64,000 nucleotides of DNA, taken from an uncultured Bizionia sp. Lineage in GTDB: Bacteria; Bacteroidota; Bacteroidia; Flavobacteriales; Flavobacteriaceae. The notes beneath the pieces were generated by a model. It was given only the letters and a program-made list of their open reading frames with translations. It did no database searches and was not told the origin of the DNA. The stretch is taken from assembly GCA_947496215.1 (NCBI GenBank), contig CANMCF010000008.1:1-64000 (forward strand), read 5' to 3'. Position numbers and translations under genes: made by a program. Below, piece after piece: positions 54,098 through 63,088 of the stretch (position 1 is the stretch's first letter; every line of letters starts with the position of its first letter).

Positions 54098-55782
54098 TGA
54101 GTGACAAAAAGCACATAGATAGACTTTTCCAAGAAAAGTTTAAGGATTTTGAAGTAAAACCCAAAGCTAATGTTTGGGAAAACATTCAAAACCAGTTGGA
54201 ACAGCCTAAACAAAAACCAAAGCAAGTCTTACCTATGTGGGTGAAGTTTGCAAGCATTGCCGCTATTTTAATCTTATTCATTGCTTTAGGTTATAAATTT
54301 GCAGAAAACACAAGTGAGAATGGTAATTCGTCAACCATTGTTGATACAGAATCTTCATCAAACAACAAAAACGATGGTTCCGAAAAAGAAACATCAGTTG
54401 TCGATACGGATAAGCAAAACAACGTAGTCAATTCGGACAATGAAAATGACAAGGCCAATACAAATGACAAGACTGTTGACAACATAAGTCCAAATAATAA
54501 AGATGCGGTTTTGGCAGAAAACGAAAGCATCATTGAAAACATTGCCAAGAACAATACTGACGAGGAGTTAAAGAGTGACACCAATTCATCTGCTACGATC
54601 TCAAACACCAACGCCAGCAATAAAAAATACAATTCCAAAATAAAATCACCTTTGAGGGAGGCCATTGTAAACAACACTGTTCCTTCAAATAAAAAAGACA
54701 AAAAAGCCAATGCTAATTTTGCAGGTCATATTTCAAACACCAAGGACAATGTTTCTACAAGCTCGGTTTACAACAATAAAAATGTTGTCGCCAATAACGA
54801 AACACAAAAAGGTAAAAACACCATTGGAATGATTGGAGTCAATTCGAATTCAGTCACATCACAAAATGCAAACGATAAATTACAAGAAGTCATAAATAGA
54901 ATAAAAAACACCGATGTTACAACAGATGATGTTACATTGGTCAACTCTCTTAATGAAAAAGAAAAAGAGAATTTAGACATAGCATTGGATTTCACTAAAT
55001 CCAATGCTATAGAAGAGGCCATTGCCAAGAATCAAAATCTTGATGAAAAAGAAAAAGAGGTAGACAGGTGGAGTGTTAATGCCAACATTGCTCCTGTTTA
55101 CTACAATACTCTTGGCAAAGGTTCTCACATTCACAACCAATTTATCGACAATCCAAAAAATGGAGAAATAAATACGAGTTATGGAATACAGGTTGGCTAT
55201 GCCTTTAATGACAGATTGAAAATACGATCTGGATTGAGCAAACTCAACTTAAGTTATGATACCGCAAACGTCATCGTCTATGAGACCGTCGCCAACTCTC
55301 CAGGAACCTCTCCTTTGAGAAACATTGACTTCATACCAAACAATCAAGGTCAAACACTATCCGTTCTTAGCTCAAATGAGCTCGGCATTCAGCAAATAAG
55401 CAGTGTTGCCAACGATGAATTAAATGCAGCTTTGAGCCAGCGAATCAATTATATCGAAGTGCCTCTAGAAGTAGAATATGCCCTCGTAAACAAACGCTTT
55501 GGCCTAAACCTGGTAGGAGGTGTCAGTACCTTCGTCCTAAGCGGCAATGAGGTCGTTACGGAGGTTGATAATCGCAAAACCCTAATTGGTCATGCAAACA
55601 ACATAAACAACATAAGTTTCAGTACGAATCTGGGCTTAGGAATAGATTACAAATTCAATGATTCCTTCAAGCTTAACTTGGAACCGACCTTTAAATATCA
55701 AATCAATGCGTTTAATGACACTTCTGGTGACTTTAAGCCATACATAATTGGTGTCTATACCGGTTTCAGTTATAAATTTTAA
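54097..55782 (+). CDS. Sigma-factor-linked membrane protein with C-terminal beta-barrel
   Basis: A 561-residue protein. The first 47 residues (IDRLFQEKFKDFEVKPKANVWENI) form the cytoplasmic motif seen in proteins encoded after ECF sigma factors and may bind the sigma factor. One membrane helix follows (about 49-70), then about 200 residues rich in Asn, Ser, Lys and Asp, then a porin-like outer-membrane beta-barrel domain (about 325-561, alternating strands ending in YTGFSYKF). One chain could thus run from cytoplasm to outer membrane. Topology is inferred. There is no separate anti-sigma gene. It is coupled to the sigma gene by TAATG. Confidence 0.78.
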   Translation: MSDKKHIDRLFQEKFKDFEVKPKANVWENIQNQLEQPKQKPKQVLPMWVKFASIAAILILFIALGYKFAENTSENGNSSTIVDTESSSNNKNDGSEKETSVVDTDKQNNVVNSDNENDKANTNDKTVDNISPNNKDAVLAENESIIENIAKNNTDEELKSDTNSSATISNTNASNKKYNSKIKSPLREAIVNNTVPSNKKDKKANANFAGHISNTKDNVSTSSVYNNKNVVANNETQKGKNTIGMIGVNSNSVTSQNANDKLQEVINRIKNTDVTTDDVTLVNSLNEKEKENLDIALDFTKSNAIEEAIAKNQNLDEKEKEVDRWSVNANIAPVYYNTLGKGSHIHNQFIDNPKNGEINTSYGIQVGYAFNDRLKIRSGLSKLNLSYDTANVIVYETVANSPGTSPLRNIDFIPNNQGQTLSVLSSNELGIQQISSVANDELNAALSQRINYIEVPLEVEYALVNKRFGLNLVGGVSTFVLSGNEVVTEVDNRKTLIGHANNINNISFSTNLGLGIDYKFNDSFKLNLEPTFKYQINAFNDTSGDFKPYIIGVYTGFSYKF

Positions 55783-55841
55783 GTTTTTTAATTGGTTAAT
55801 TTACTTAAATCCTTCTCGATCATATTGAGAAAACAATGAGG

Positions 55842-55875
55842 AAAGAAGCTGCTCAGTGCCAAGAGCAGCTTCTTT
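55842..55875. terminator. Bidirectional terminator between the barrel and plsC genes
   Basis: AAAGAAGCTGCTC pairs with GAGCAGCTTCTTT (13 bp) around 8 bases. T-runs exist on both strands. It lies 60 bp after one stop and touches the last codon of the convergent plsC gene. Confidence 0.9.
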
Positions 55876-56632
55876 ATTTAATCTTATGGCCATTCAATTC
55901 ATTTAAAATAATGGCTCTAGTCTTTTCATTCAACGCTTTTGTATCTTCGACCTTCAATCCTTTGGTCTCTATGAAGCGATGCATCTTTACCCGCATTTTT
56001 CCTGGTCCTCCACTAAAAAAGGTATAGGGAAATCTCTTTTTATTATCTGCAAAGGTCAATGGCACTATGGGAATTTGATGATTTATAGCCAATCGAAAGG
56101 CTCCATCCTTGAATTCAGCCAAATCAACTTGCTCTTCTGGCACCATACCTTCTGGAAAGATACATATGCTCAACCCTTGCTTTAAACGCCTCTGTGCCCT
56201 TAAAAACACAGCTTGCCTGCTTTTTGGATTTCTTCTATCCACCAAAATGGAAGTTCGCTTATAGAAAAAGCCCAATAGTGGTATCTTTGCCAATTCTGCC
56301 TTCCCAACAAATACAAACGGGTTCTTTACCACCACCAACATCAACATGATATCTATCATGGAGGTATGGTTTGCCGTAAACATATAGCTTTCATCAATGT
56401 TTGTGGCTTGCTCTCTATCTATCTTTGTTTTGAATCCCATCCCTATTAAAATGAAACGCGCCCATATACGAGCCAATTTAAAAAAATAAGGATACCATGA
56501 TTCTTTTAAAATCGAAATTAGAAGAAGGGGAAACAACACTATTATCGGTATTGCTACAACGACATAAAACCAAATACGATAGAGTAGCCAAAAAATGTAT
56601 TTAAATACAATCATATATTGCCAAAAATACAT
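55874..56632 (-). CDS. plsC: 1-acyl-sn-glycerol-3-phosphate acyltransferase (PlsC family)
   Basis: A 252-residue membrane acyltransferase that adds an acyl chain to lysophosphatidate in phospholipid synthesis. A strongly hydrophobic N-terminal segment is followed by the HX4D active site (HTSMID, with His89 and Asp94 from this start), and the FPEGM glycerol-phosphate motif later. The open frame reaches 56698, but ATG at 56632 (MYFWQYM) avoids an implausible basic extension. Confidence 0.9.
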   Translation of the reverse strand: MYFWQYMIVFKYIFWLLYRIWFYVVVAIPIIVLFPLLLISILKESWYPYFFKLARIWARFILIGMGFKTKIDREQATNIDESYMFTANHTSMIDIMLMLVVVKNPFVFVGKAELAKIPLLGFFYKRTSILVDRRNPKSRQAVFLRAQRRLKQGLSICIFPEGMVPEEQVDLAEFKDGAFRLAINHQIPIVPLTFADNKKRFPYTFFSGGPGKMRVKMHRFIETKGLKVEDTKALNEKTRAIILNELNGHKIK

Positions 56633-56775
56633 AATTGATTTCAAGTAATTCGTTTTCCTTTTACATAAAAAAATTACCTTTGCTCTTTCGTTTAACAAAA
56701 AAGAGATTCCTTCCTTAAGTTTACCATAGATGGAATCTGAATTCGCAAAACCATTTTGTGAAAGTTTAAAAAGGT

Positions 56776-56794
56776 TCTCCGCCTATGCGGGAGA
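56776..56794 (+). promoter_or_regulatory. Hairpin overlapping the trpS ribosome-binding site
   Basis: TCTCCGC and GCGGGAGA can pair (one bulged G, loop CTAT). The 3' arm includes GGGAG, the Shine-Dalgarno sequence 6 bp before the trpS ATG at 56800. The structure could hide the site, but its stability has not been calculated. Confidence 0.4.
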
Positions 56795-56799
56795 TAAAT

Positions 56800-57768
56800 A
56801 TGGCAAGAATACTAACTGGAATACAAAGTACTGGAACACCCCACTTGGGAAACATACTAGGCGCGTTGATGCCTGCAATAGAAATGTCCAAAAACAAATC
56901 CAATGATTCATTTTTGTTCATTGCAGACATGCATTCGTTGACACAAATAAAAGATGGAAACATCTTAAGGCACAATACGTATTCCACAGCAGCCACATGG
57001 TTGGCTTTTGGCCTTGACATAGAAAAGACAGTGTTTTACAGACAAAGCGACGTACCTCAAGTAACGGAACTCTCTTGGTATCTTAATTGCTTCTTCCCAT
57101 TCAAACGTTTGGAGCTTGCTCATAGCTTCAAGGACAAAGCCGATAGGCTTGAGGATGTCAATGGAGGCTTGTTTACCTACCCTATGTTAATGGCTGCAGA
57201 CATCCTATTGTATGATGCCGAAATCATCCCTGTTGGAAAAGATCAGAAGCAACATATAGAAATGACCCGTGATGTTGCAACTCGCTTCCACACCAAATTA
57301 GGCGAAACCTTCGTATTGCCAGATGCCGAAATACAGAAAAGTACAATGCTCATTCCTGGTACGGATGGCGCAAAAATGAGTAAAAGCAAAGGAAACATCA
57401 TAAACATCTTCTTACCAGAAAAGAAGTTACGCAAACAAATCATGAGTATAGAAACAGACAGCACTCCTCTCGAAGCCCCAAAAGACTGGAGCACTTGCAA
57501 CTGTTTTGCCATATACAAGCTATTGGCTTCCGAAGGAGAAGTTGAAACCATGAAAGCCAACTATGAAAATGGAAACTATGGTTATGGACACGCCAAACAA
57601 GCTTTGTTCGAACTCGTATTAAAGACTTTCGAGACACAACGTGAGCGATACGATTTCTATATGAATAACCTTGATGCAATTGATGAGGCTTTGGCAAAAG
57701 GCGCTGAAAAGGCAAAGGTGGTTGCCAACGATGTTTTGAAACGAGTAAGAGCCAAAGTTGGGTATTAA
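56800..57768 (+). CDS. trpS: Tryptophan--tRNA ligase
   Basis: A 322-residue class I synthetase. The HIGH-type motif is TPHLGN (about residues 12-17) and the KMSKS motif KMSKSKGN is complete; GKDQKQHIEM and YPMLMAADILLYDA are the tryptophan pocket region. Start at 56800, preceded by GGGAG; the open frame from 56785 would begin inside the hairpin loop and is less likely. Confidence 0.96.
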   Translation: MARILTGIQSTGTPHLGNILGALMPAIEMSKNKSNDSFLFIADMHSLTQIKDGNILRHNTYSTAATWLAFGLDIEKTVFYRQSDVPQVTELSWYLNCFFPFKRLELAHSFKDKADRLEDVNGGLFTYPMLMAADILLYDAEIIPVGKDQKQHIEMTRDVATRFHTKLGETFVLPDAEIQKSTMLIPGTDGAKMSKSKGNIINIFLPEKKLRKQIMSIETDSTPLEAPKDWSTCNCFAIYKLLASEGEVETMKANYENGNYGYGHAKQALFELVLKTFETQRERYDFYMNNLDAIDEALAKGAEKAKVVANDVLKRVRAKVGY

Positions 57769-58173
57769 GTCCCCTCAACTCTATTCATAATAGTAAACGG
57801 GTTTAATCAAAAAGGATTTTTCGACCTAAATAAGAAAGCAGGTTTTGTGAAAAGAGTACAACAAGTACTCTTTTCTTCGCTTGATTTTCTTTATGGTATT
57901 AATTGTATTAGCTATCCTTCTTTTTAAATAAAAATTTCCAACTTCCTACAACTCGTCTAAATTAAATTTCCTGACAACTACTTCATAGACAACAGACTAA
58001 ACAGTCATTAAAACATCTTAGATTGCTAACTATAAACAATTAGCCCCTACCTTTCACATCCATATATCTAAATTAGGGTAATTCACAAGTAATTTGTCTT
58101 AATCTAAGCAAAGTTCTCTATTTACAATAGTCCGCAAGGGGACATAAAATGTAAAACAAAAAAAACCTCTATT
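57769..58173. other. Intergenic region after trpS
   Basis: A 405-bp AT-rich gap. It holds the trpS terminator at 57850-57874. The remaining 300 bp before the protease gene shows no ORF, palindrome like those of the other proteases, or clear TAnnTTTG box. Confidence 0.5.
57850..57874 (+). terminator. Terminator after trpS
   Basis: AAAAGAGTAC pairs with GTACTCTTTT around AACAA, followed by a short T-rich stretch, 82 bp after the stop. Confidence 0.78.
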
Positions 58174-59940
58174 ATGAAGCACAAAAACTCAATATTTGGT
58201 GTCGATGTTACCGTACCAAAAAAAATGTTTAAAACTCTATTGGCCTTATTATTTGCATTCTATTTCATTTCCTCGGCATTCTCCCAGCAACTCAAAACCC
58301 CATACAAACTAGGTTCGATACAAACATTTGTGAAGACAATGAAGGAAAAGGGAAAACAAGGGGTATTCACCATGGACATATCAAAAAACGAATCATTTAC
58401 GATAGATGTGGAATCACACACTTCCAAAACATATGAGCATTATCTGTTTGGGTCCGTTAAAGGATACGAGAATGCTACATTCTACATCATGGGAAGTGGT
58501 CAAAAAATAAAAGGGAAATTATTGGACTATGGAAATAAAAAGGCTTTTATAATCGATACCGATGATGAAAACCAAGTGTTCGTAAAAGAAGTGGACATCA
58601 ATAAGCAGGTCTGTATAATGAATGGATGGCTTGACAACGTAGAATCGGAAAAAACCAATACCCAAAAACAAAAGAACGAAGCAGCGACAAGCATACCTCA
58701 ATTGCAAAGCTTACCTGGGGCAACAGGTGTACTATACCTTGATTTTGACGGAGAATATGTCTCTGGGGGAGGTTGGGGCACCATCGATGCCCAAACAACA
58801 AACTATACTGAAGCAGATATGAGAAAGGTATGGTATATAATGGCTGAAGACTTCATCCCTTACAACATTAATGTAACTACCGAAAGGAGTGTCTATGACA
58901 GTGCCAGTGCCAATAGTCGCCAAATGGTCATTTTCAATGTAACGTTTCCACAGCAAGGAGGTGTGGCATACTTCGACACGTTCAATGATGGCAGCAATGA
59001 TCCTTGCTGGGTCAATACGACTGGCATAATTGATTCGGTATGGTTGGCAGCAAACGTGGGGTCCCATGAGTTGGGACATACCTTCGGATTGGAACATGAC
59101 GGAACTGTTTCTGGAGACGAATATTGGTTGGGACATGCTGACTACAATGTAATTATGGGACGCTGTAACAGGCTCATTGTCCAATGGAGCAAAGGTGAAT
59201 ACCAAGGTGCCAACAATTCGGAAGATGACATTGCCATCATCGAAAATGCAAATAGCGTAAATTTTAGAACAGATGACCACGGGAATGACGAAGCAAATAG
59301 CACTGAACTTGCATTCAGCGCCAACGATGGAACTGTAATCGAAGATGAAAATTTTGGCATAATCGAGACAAGAACGGACAAAGATTACTTTAAGATAAAC
59401 GCCGCCGCTGGTACCATTGATTTGAATTTTCGTCCAGCAAATGAATTTCCCCAATCTCCCAATCTAGACATTCAAGTCAGATTATTGGATGCAACGGGGA
59501 ACCAAGTTGCCATATCTGATCCTGATGAAATGACAGCAGCAATAAATGAAGCCGTTACAGAAGGCACCTATTACATAGAAGTCGATGGTGTAGGGTTTGG
59601 AGACCCCTTGACTAATGGGTATTCAGATTATGCGTCTTTAGGTCAATATTTCATTTCCGGTTCGATACCTCCCAACAATCTAAGTACAGATGAGTATGAC
59701 TTGGCATCCATTACAATATATCCAAATCCATCATCTGGCCAATTGACCATTGATTTCGATACGTCGAAAATCCAACAATTAAAGATTAAATTAATGGATG
59801 TTCTGGGTAAACAAGTATATACCAACGCATTGACTCCTACAAACAAAATCATAAACTTGGACAACCTTCAAAAAGGTATGTATTTTGCTTTGTTCTCCGA
59901 AGGAAACAAGTCTTTTGTAAAAAAGATAATTCTCAAATAA
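58174..59940 (+). CDS. Secreted reprolysin-like metalloprotease, T9SS cargo
   Basis: A 588-residue exported protease of the metzincin (M12-like) group. The zinc motif HELGHTFGLEHD begins at His298 with the third His in GLEH, followed by a Met region (NVIMGRC). A pro-region occupies about 40-185. A PPC-type domain (about 390-500; DYFKINAAAGTIDL) and a T9SS type A tail (YPNPSSGQ ... VKKIILK) follow. The start is uncertain: a second Met at 58225 (MFKTLLALL) opens directly on the signal peptide and may be the true start, and the 17 residues before it look unusual. Unlike the other three proteases it has no palindrome upstream. Confidence 0.9.
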   Translation: MKHKNSIFGVDVTVPKKMFKTLLALLFAFYFISSAFSQQLKTPYKLGSIQTFVKTMKEKGKQGVFTMDISKNESFTIDVESHTSKTYEHYLFGSVKGYENATFYIMGSGQKIKGKLLDYGNKKAFIIDTDDENQVFVKEVDINKQVCIMNGWLDNVESEKTNTQKQKNEAATSIPQLQSLPGATGVLYLDFDGEYVSGGGWGTIDAQTTNYTEADMRKVWYIMAEDFIPYNINVTTERSVYDSASANSRQMVIFNVTFPQQGGVAYFDTFNDGSNDPCWVNTTGIIDSVWLAANVGSHELGHTFGLEHDGTVSGDEYWLGHADYNVIMGRCNRLIVQWSKGEYQGANNSEDDIAIIENANSVNFRTDDHGNDEANSTELAFSANDGTVIEDENFGIIETRTDKDYFKINAAAGTIDLNFRPANEFPQSPNLDIQVRLLDATGNQVAISDPDEMTAAINEAVTEGTYYIEVDGVGFGDPLTNGYSDYASLGQYFISGSIPPNNLSTDEYDLASITIYPNPSSGQLTIDFDTSKIQQLKIKLMDVLGKQVYTNALTPTNKIINLDNLQKGMYFALFSEGNKSFVKKIILK

Positions 59941-59965
59941 TACAATTCGACATATATGTCATAAT

Positions 59966-59997
59966 AGAAAAAGCCTTTACATTGATGTAAAGGCTTT
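59966..59997. terminator. Terminator between protease and TetR genes
   Basis: AAAGCCTTTACAT pairs with ATGTAAAGGCTTT (13 bp, 59970-59997). T-runs on both sides allow it to serve the protease and, on the minus strand, the TetR gene. Confidence 0.88.
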
Positions 59998-60044
59998 GAT
60001 CATTTATTTAAAGAACCACTAACAATTTATTTATTCAGCTCCAA

Positions 60045-60674
60045 TCAAGACAAAACAAACTGTTCTGGAAAAATATTAGCGTACTGTTTTTTTCCATCGT
60101 CCGTTAAATATGTATAAATGGTTTGGCTTATAAGCAATGAATATCCTTCAATGGATTTCTTGGACAAAACCTTTGCTTGAATCAAAATAGAAGAAAACCA
60201 AAAATTACTGATAATCTCCACCCTTTTGAATAAGTTTCGATATTCGTTTTTCAACAATTCTTCACGAAACAATCCATTTTCAATGAGAACTTCCACAATT
60301 TCTATAAACTCTCTCTCCCTTCCTTTTGACAGTTCAGAATAATGGTTTTTAATTTTCTGATTTCTTCTTGTAATTGTTATGAAATCCAATAAGAAAAAAT
60401 GATACTCGTAGAGTATTGACAAAATTTCCGTGGAAATATTTAAAAACGATTCTAATAGGTTATCAGCTTTTGTTAAAGAAATATCATCAATTTTTTCAAC
60501 TATTTGAAAGTAAAGCGCTTCAATTATATCTTCTCTTTTTCTAAAATGATATTGAAGATTACCTACACTAATCCCCAGTTCATCAGCGATTGTTCTTAAA
60601 GACACATTTGAAATTCCAAAATCATTAAAGAGTTTCAAGGATTTTATTAAAATCTTTTGTTTGGTATCATTCAT
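60045..60674 (-). CDS. TetR-family transcriptional regulator
   Basis: A 209-residue regulator. The N-terminal helix-turn-helix (NVSLRTIADELGISVGNLQYHFRKREDIIEALY) is typical of TetR proteins. The ligand domain is not specific. A palindromic site lies 21 bp upstream of its start (60695-60710), so it likely represses its own gene and perhaps the DUF3995 gene on the other side. Confidence 0.9.
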   Translation of the reverse strand: MNDTKQKILIKSLKLFNDFGISNVSLRTIADELGISVGNLQYHFRKREDIIEALYFQIVEKIDDISLTKADNLLESFLNISTEILSILYEYHFFLLDFITITRRNQKIKNHYSELSKGREREFIEIVEVLIENGLFREELLKNEYRNLFKRVEIISNFWFSSILIQAKVLSKKSIEGYSLLISQTIYTYLTDDGKKQYANIFPEQFVLS

Positions 60675-60679
60675 CCAAA

Positions 60680-60687
60680 CAAAGATA
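60680..60687 (-). promoter_or_regulatory. Promoter -7 box of the TetR gene
   Basis: The minus strand reads TATCTTTG, an exact TAnnTTTG box only 5 bp from the start codon, which implies a very short or no leader. The -33 region falls on the operator palindrome. Confidence 0.45.
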
Positions 60688-60694
60688 CAATTTT

Positions 60695-60710
60695 TAGTAC
60701 AACTGTACTA
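60695..60710. promoter_or_regulatory. Probable TetR operator
   Basis: TAGTACA-AC-TGTACTA, a perfect 7-2-7 inverted repeat between the TetR gene and the DUF3995 gene. An additional half-site TAGTACA is at 60736-60742. Binding is inferred from position and symmetry. Confidence 0.65.
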
Positions 60711-60944
60711 TATTCATTTATTTTCAGTAGATTTGTAGTACAGAAAATTGTTGCTTTCACCCATAGACATCATTGTTATGGAACAAAAAAGCATTAAAAC
60801 AAGCTAAAAGAGTAAAACCAAACTGGATGGTGGAAAATGAACTATTTATCAAGCTCAATTTTAATAGAAATACGAAATCGATTAATTTGATGCCTCTTAA
60901 CTCTACGGAAAACAATTAAAACAAATTCTTAAAAATCCAATCTT

Positions 60945-61370
60945 ATGATTATCACAATTCTATCCATAATTCTATTCTTAATTTTCACTGTACTTGGTGG
61001 CTTGCATTTCTACTGGCTTTTTGGCGGTATATGGGGGTTGAAAAAAGTTATCCCAACAAAAAGCAATGCGTTGAATTCTCTTTCAATTCCTAAATTTGCA
61101 ACCTTAGTCGTAGCTCTTGTATTAGTATCATTTGGGTTGATCTACCTACTAAAATCCGAGCTTGTAACTTTTCAAGTGCCTAATTGGGTGACAAATTATG
61201 GATATTGGTGCATTCCTTCCATTTTTATAGTACGTGCTATGGGAGACTTTAATTATGTTGGGTTTTTCAAAAAAATAAAGGATACTGAATTCGCTAAAGC
61301 TGATTCAAAAATATTTTCTCCATTATGCTTGTCAATTGGAATAATCGGAGTGATAATAAAATTATACTAG
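60945..61370 (+). CDS. DUF3995 membrane protein
   Basis: A 141-residue protein with four membrane helices and the DUF3995 signature GGLHFYWLFGGIWGLKKVIPT at the N-terminus. Function unknown. It is divergent from the TetR gene, with the operator in the shared upstream region, so it may be the regulated target. Its stop overlaps the convergent gene end by 4 bp. Confidence 0.85.
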   Translation: MIITILSIILFLIFTVLGGLHFYWLFGGIWGLKKVIPTKSNALNSLSIPKFATLVVALVLVSFGLIYLLKSELVTFQVPNWVTNYGYWCIPSIFIVRAMGDFNYVGFFKKIKDTEFAKADSKIFSPLCLSIGIIGVIIKLY

Positions 61371-61774
61371 TTCTTTCCATTAAAAACTTGATTTAACTTT
61401 AATCCAACTCCAATACCTATATTCCATTCTCCGTTTTCAACACTAGTTTTGCCGTTGTAATACAAAGGCAATTGTATGGCGAAGAATTTATAGGTATATG
61501 TAACACCCAATCCGAGAGCAGGTGATACAAATGAATTTTTAGTCATTCCTTCATCTTCCTTGAATCTTAAAGAAGGCAACATACCGACCATATATGTTGA
61601 ATTGTCGCATTGAAATTTTATATTTGGTCCTGTAAAATTGAGAAAAGCTCCATCATCTACATAACCACTTACAACTACACCATCGAACAGTGCTGTTTTC
61701 AATTCACTTTTTTGAGCTGTGACAATGGTACTGTAAAGGAAACTCAAACTGATGCTTAAAATTATTTTTTTCAT
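61367..61774 (-). CDS. Secreted protein of unknown function, possibly beta-barrel
   Basis: A 135-residue protein with a Sec signal peptide (ending VTAQ) and alternating polar/hydrophobic strands (GLGVTYTYKFFAIQLPLYYNG, NIGIGVGLKLNQVF), as in small outer-membrane barrels. It is shorter than usual barrel families, so it could be a fragment. No family recognised. Confidence 0.7.
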   Translation of the reverse strand: MKKIILSISLSFLYSTIVTAQKSELKTALFDGVVVSGYVDDGAFLNFTGPNIKFQCDNSTYMVGMLPSLRFKEDEGMTKNSFVSPALGLGVTYTYKFFAIQLPLYYNGKTSVENGEWNIGIGVGLKLNQVFNGKN

Positions 61775-61795
61775 TAATGATGATTTAAATGTAAA

Positions 61796-61828
61796 AGACC
61801 GATAAACATTATCTTTTTATCGGTCTTC
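61796..61828 (-). terminator. Terminator of the TauE/SafE-type gene
   Basis: AAGACCGATAAA pairs with TTTATCGGTCTT (12 bp) around 9 bases; A-run on the plus strand gives T on the minus strand. It lies about 130 bp after the transporter stop. Confidence 0.75.
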
Positions 61829-61959
61829 ATTTTTATTGTTCTATTACCTCACCTAACAAAGAGCAATGTTTCTTGCCAGGCTCGTATGTTATGTATTGTC
61901 TCTACAAGACAAGCTTTTTAGCCATTTTAAGGTTTATTGTTGCAGTTTTAAATATGTTG

Positions 61960-62922
61960 CTATTCTGTTCGATTTAAGCTTGCTTTTGGGTTACTCCTTC
62001 TTACTATTATGCACATTAACAATACAACTCCCAAAAACGCAGGAATCACCCAATTAGGCAAAGGAATCAACCATATCGTACTTACCACTTCTATAGAGAT
62101 AAAAAGCAACAATGCCTTTAAAATAAAAAGATTACTCACTTTTGACGCTATGTAGGCTCCAAGTGGTGCGCCCAATATGACTACAGGTATTGCCGTCTTC
62201 CATGCATTGATCGCCCAAGGAGTCCATTCTCCAAACATAGATATCAGAAGCACACCAACAATTGAGTTTAAAGCCATAATGATCACTGTTGTAGGAGTGG
62301 CTTTTTTCTCGGTTGAATTAAAAATCAATGTCAGTACGACAAATGCAACCATATCTGCACCAGACCCAATATTGATGGTTAAAAAACCACCAATCATCCC
62401 TGTAATGAATAATAGTACACCACTATCCCTTGTTGATATTTCATTTATTCGTTGTCCTCCCGAATAGTGTCGAAAAATCAAAGCAACACCCAATGCGCCA
62501 ATTTGAATGGTAAACAACCATTTGAGGTGACTGCTGGTTATGAGCCATCCCATTAAAAGGGATATGAGTTGTCCAAGTATCCCCCCAAAAATAGCAGGTA
62601 ATATGGCCTTTGTGTAGAAGGGTATCTTTCGTGACACGATAAAAATAGATGCCATGGTCATACCCACTGATTGAATCAGTAGTGAGAATTGCTTTGCATT
62701 TACAGGGATTACGTGCAACAACTTAGTGAAAACAGGAAAAGCAACAGCTCCTCCACCCTCTGCTGAAAACCCAGCAACGAAACTACCAAAGGTCATTGTA
62801 GCAGGAATCATCCACAATTCCTTTAGAAGATACCATTCATTGGTAAAAATAAAATAAGCAAGCCAAGACAATAAAAGTACAGTGGCAATCTTAAAATATA
62901 GATTAGTTCTATTCTTTAACAT
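61960..62922 (-). CDS. TauE/SafE-family sulfite/anion exporter
   Basis: About 320 residues with eight predicted membrane helices and the family sequence GSFVAGFSAEGGGAVAFPVFTKL at the N-terminal half and GMIGGFLTINIGSG in the second. Members export sulfite, sulfoacetate or other anions; the substrate here is unknown. The frame opens with GTG at 62961, but ATG at 62922 (MLKNRTNLYF) gives the usual start. Confidence 0.88.
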   Translation of the reverse strand: MLKNRTNLYFKIATVLLLSWLAYFIFTNEWYLLKELWMIPATMTFGSFVAGFSAEGGGAVAFPVFTKLLHVIPVNAKQFSLLIQSVGMTMASIFIVSRKIPFYTKAILPAIFGGILGQLISLLMGWLITSSHLKWLFTIQIGALGVALIFRHYSGGQRINEISTRDSGVLLFITGMIGGFLTINIGSGADMVAFVVLTLIFNSTEKKATPTTVIIMALNSIVGVLLISMFGEWTPWAINAWKTAIPVVILGAPLGAYIASKVSNLFILKALLLFISIEVVSTIWLIPLPNWVIPAFLGVVLLMCIIVRRSNPKASLNRTE

Positions 62923-62963
62923 ATTTTTCAATTTGTAAATTTTTTGTTGAAGCAAAACCACAC

Positions 62964-63000
62964 ATTAAAAAGGAAGTTGCTTGTAGCAACCCCTTTTTAA
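62964..63000 (-). terminator. Terminator after the FMO-like gene
   Basis: ATTAAAAAGG and CCTTTTTAAT flank an inner GTTGC/GCAAC stem with a 2-base mismatch. On the minus strand it is followed by T-rich sequence, 89 bp after the FMO-like stop. Confidence 0.7.
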
Positions 63001-63088
63001 TGTACTTGAGCGATTGAAATCACTATGTCTTTGGAGTAATCTAAAACGTCATTTCTCTCCTAGATAAAGTATGATTTCACGATATCCT

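Noticed and set aside
58174-58224. Upstream palindrome for the fourth secreted protease
   Set aside because: Searched the 400 bp before the gene for ACGGT...ACCGT and GAACAAACGTTC; neither is present.
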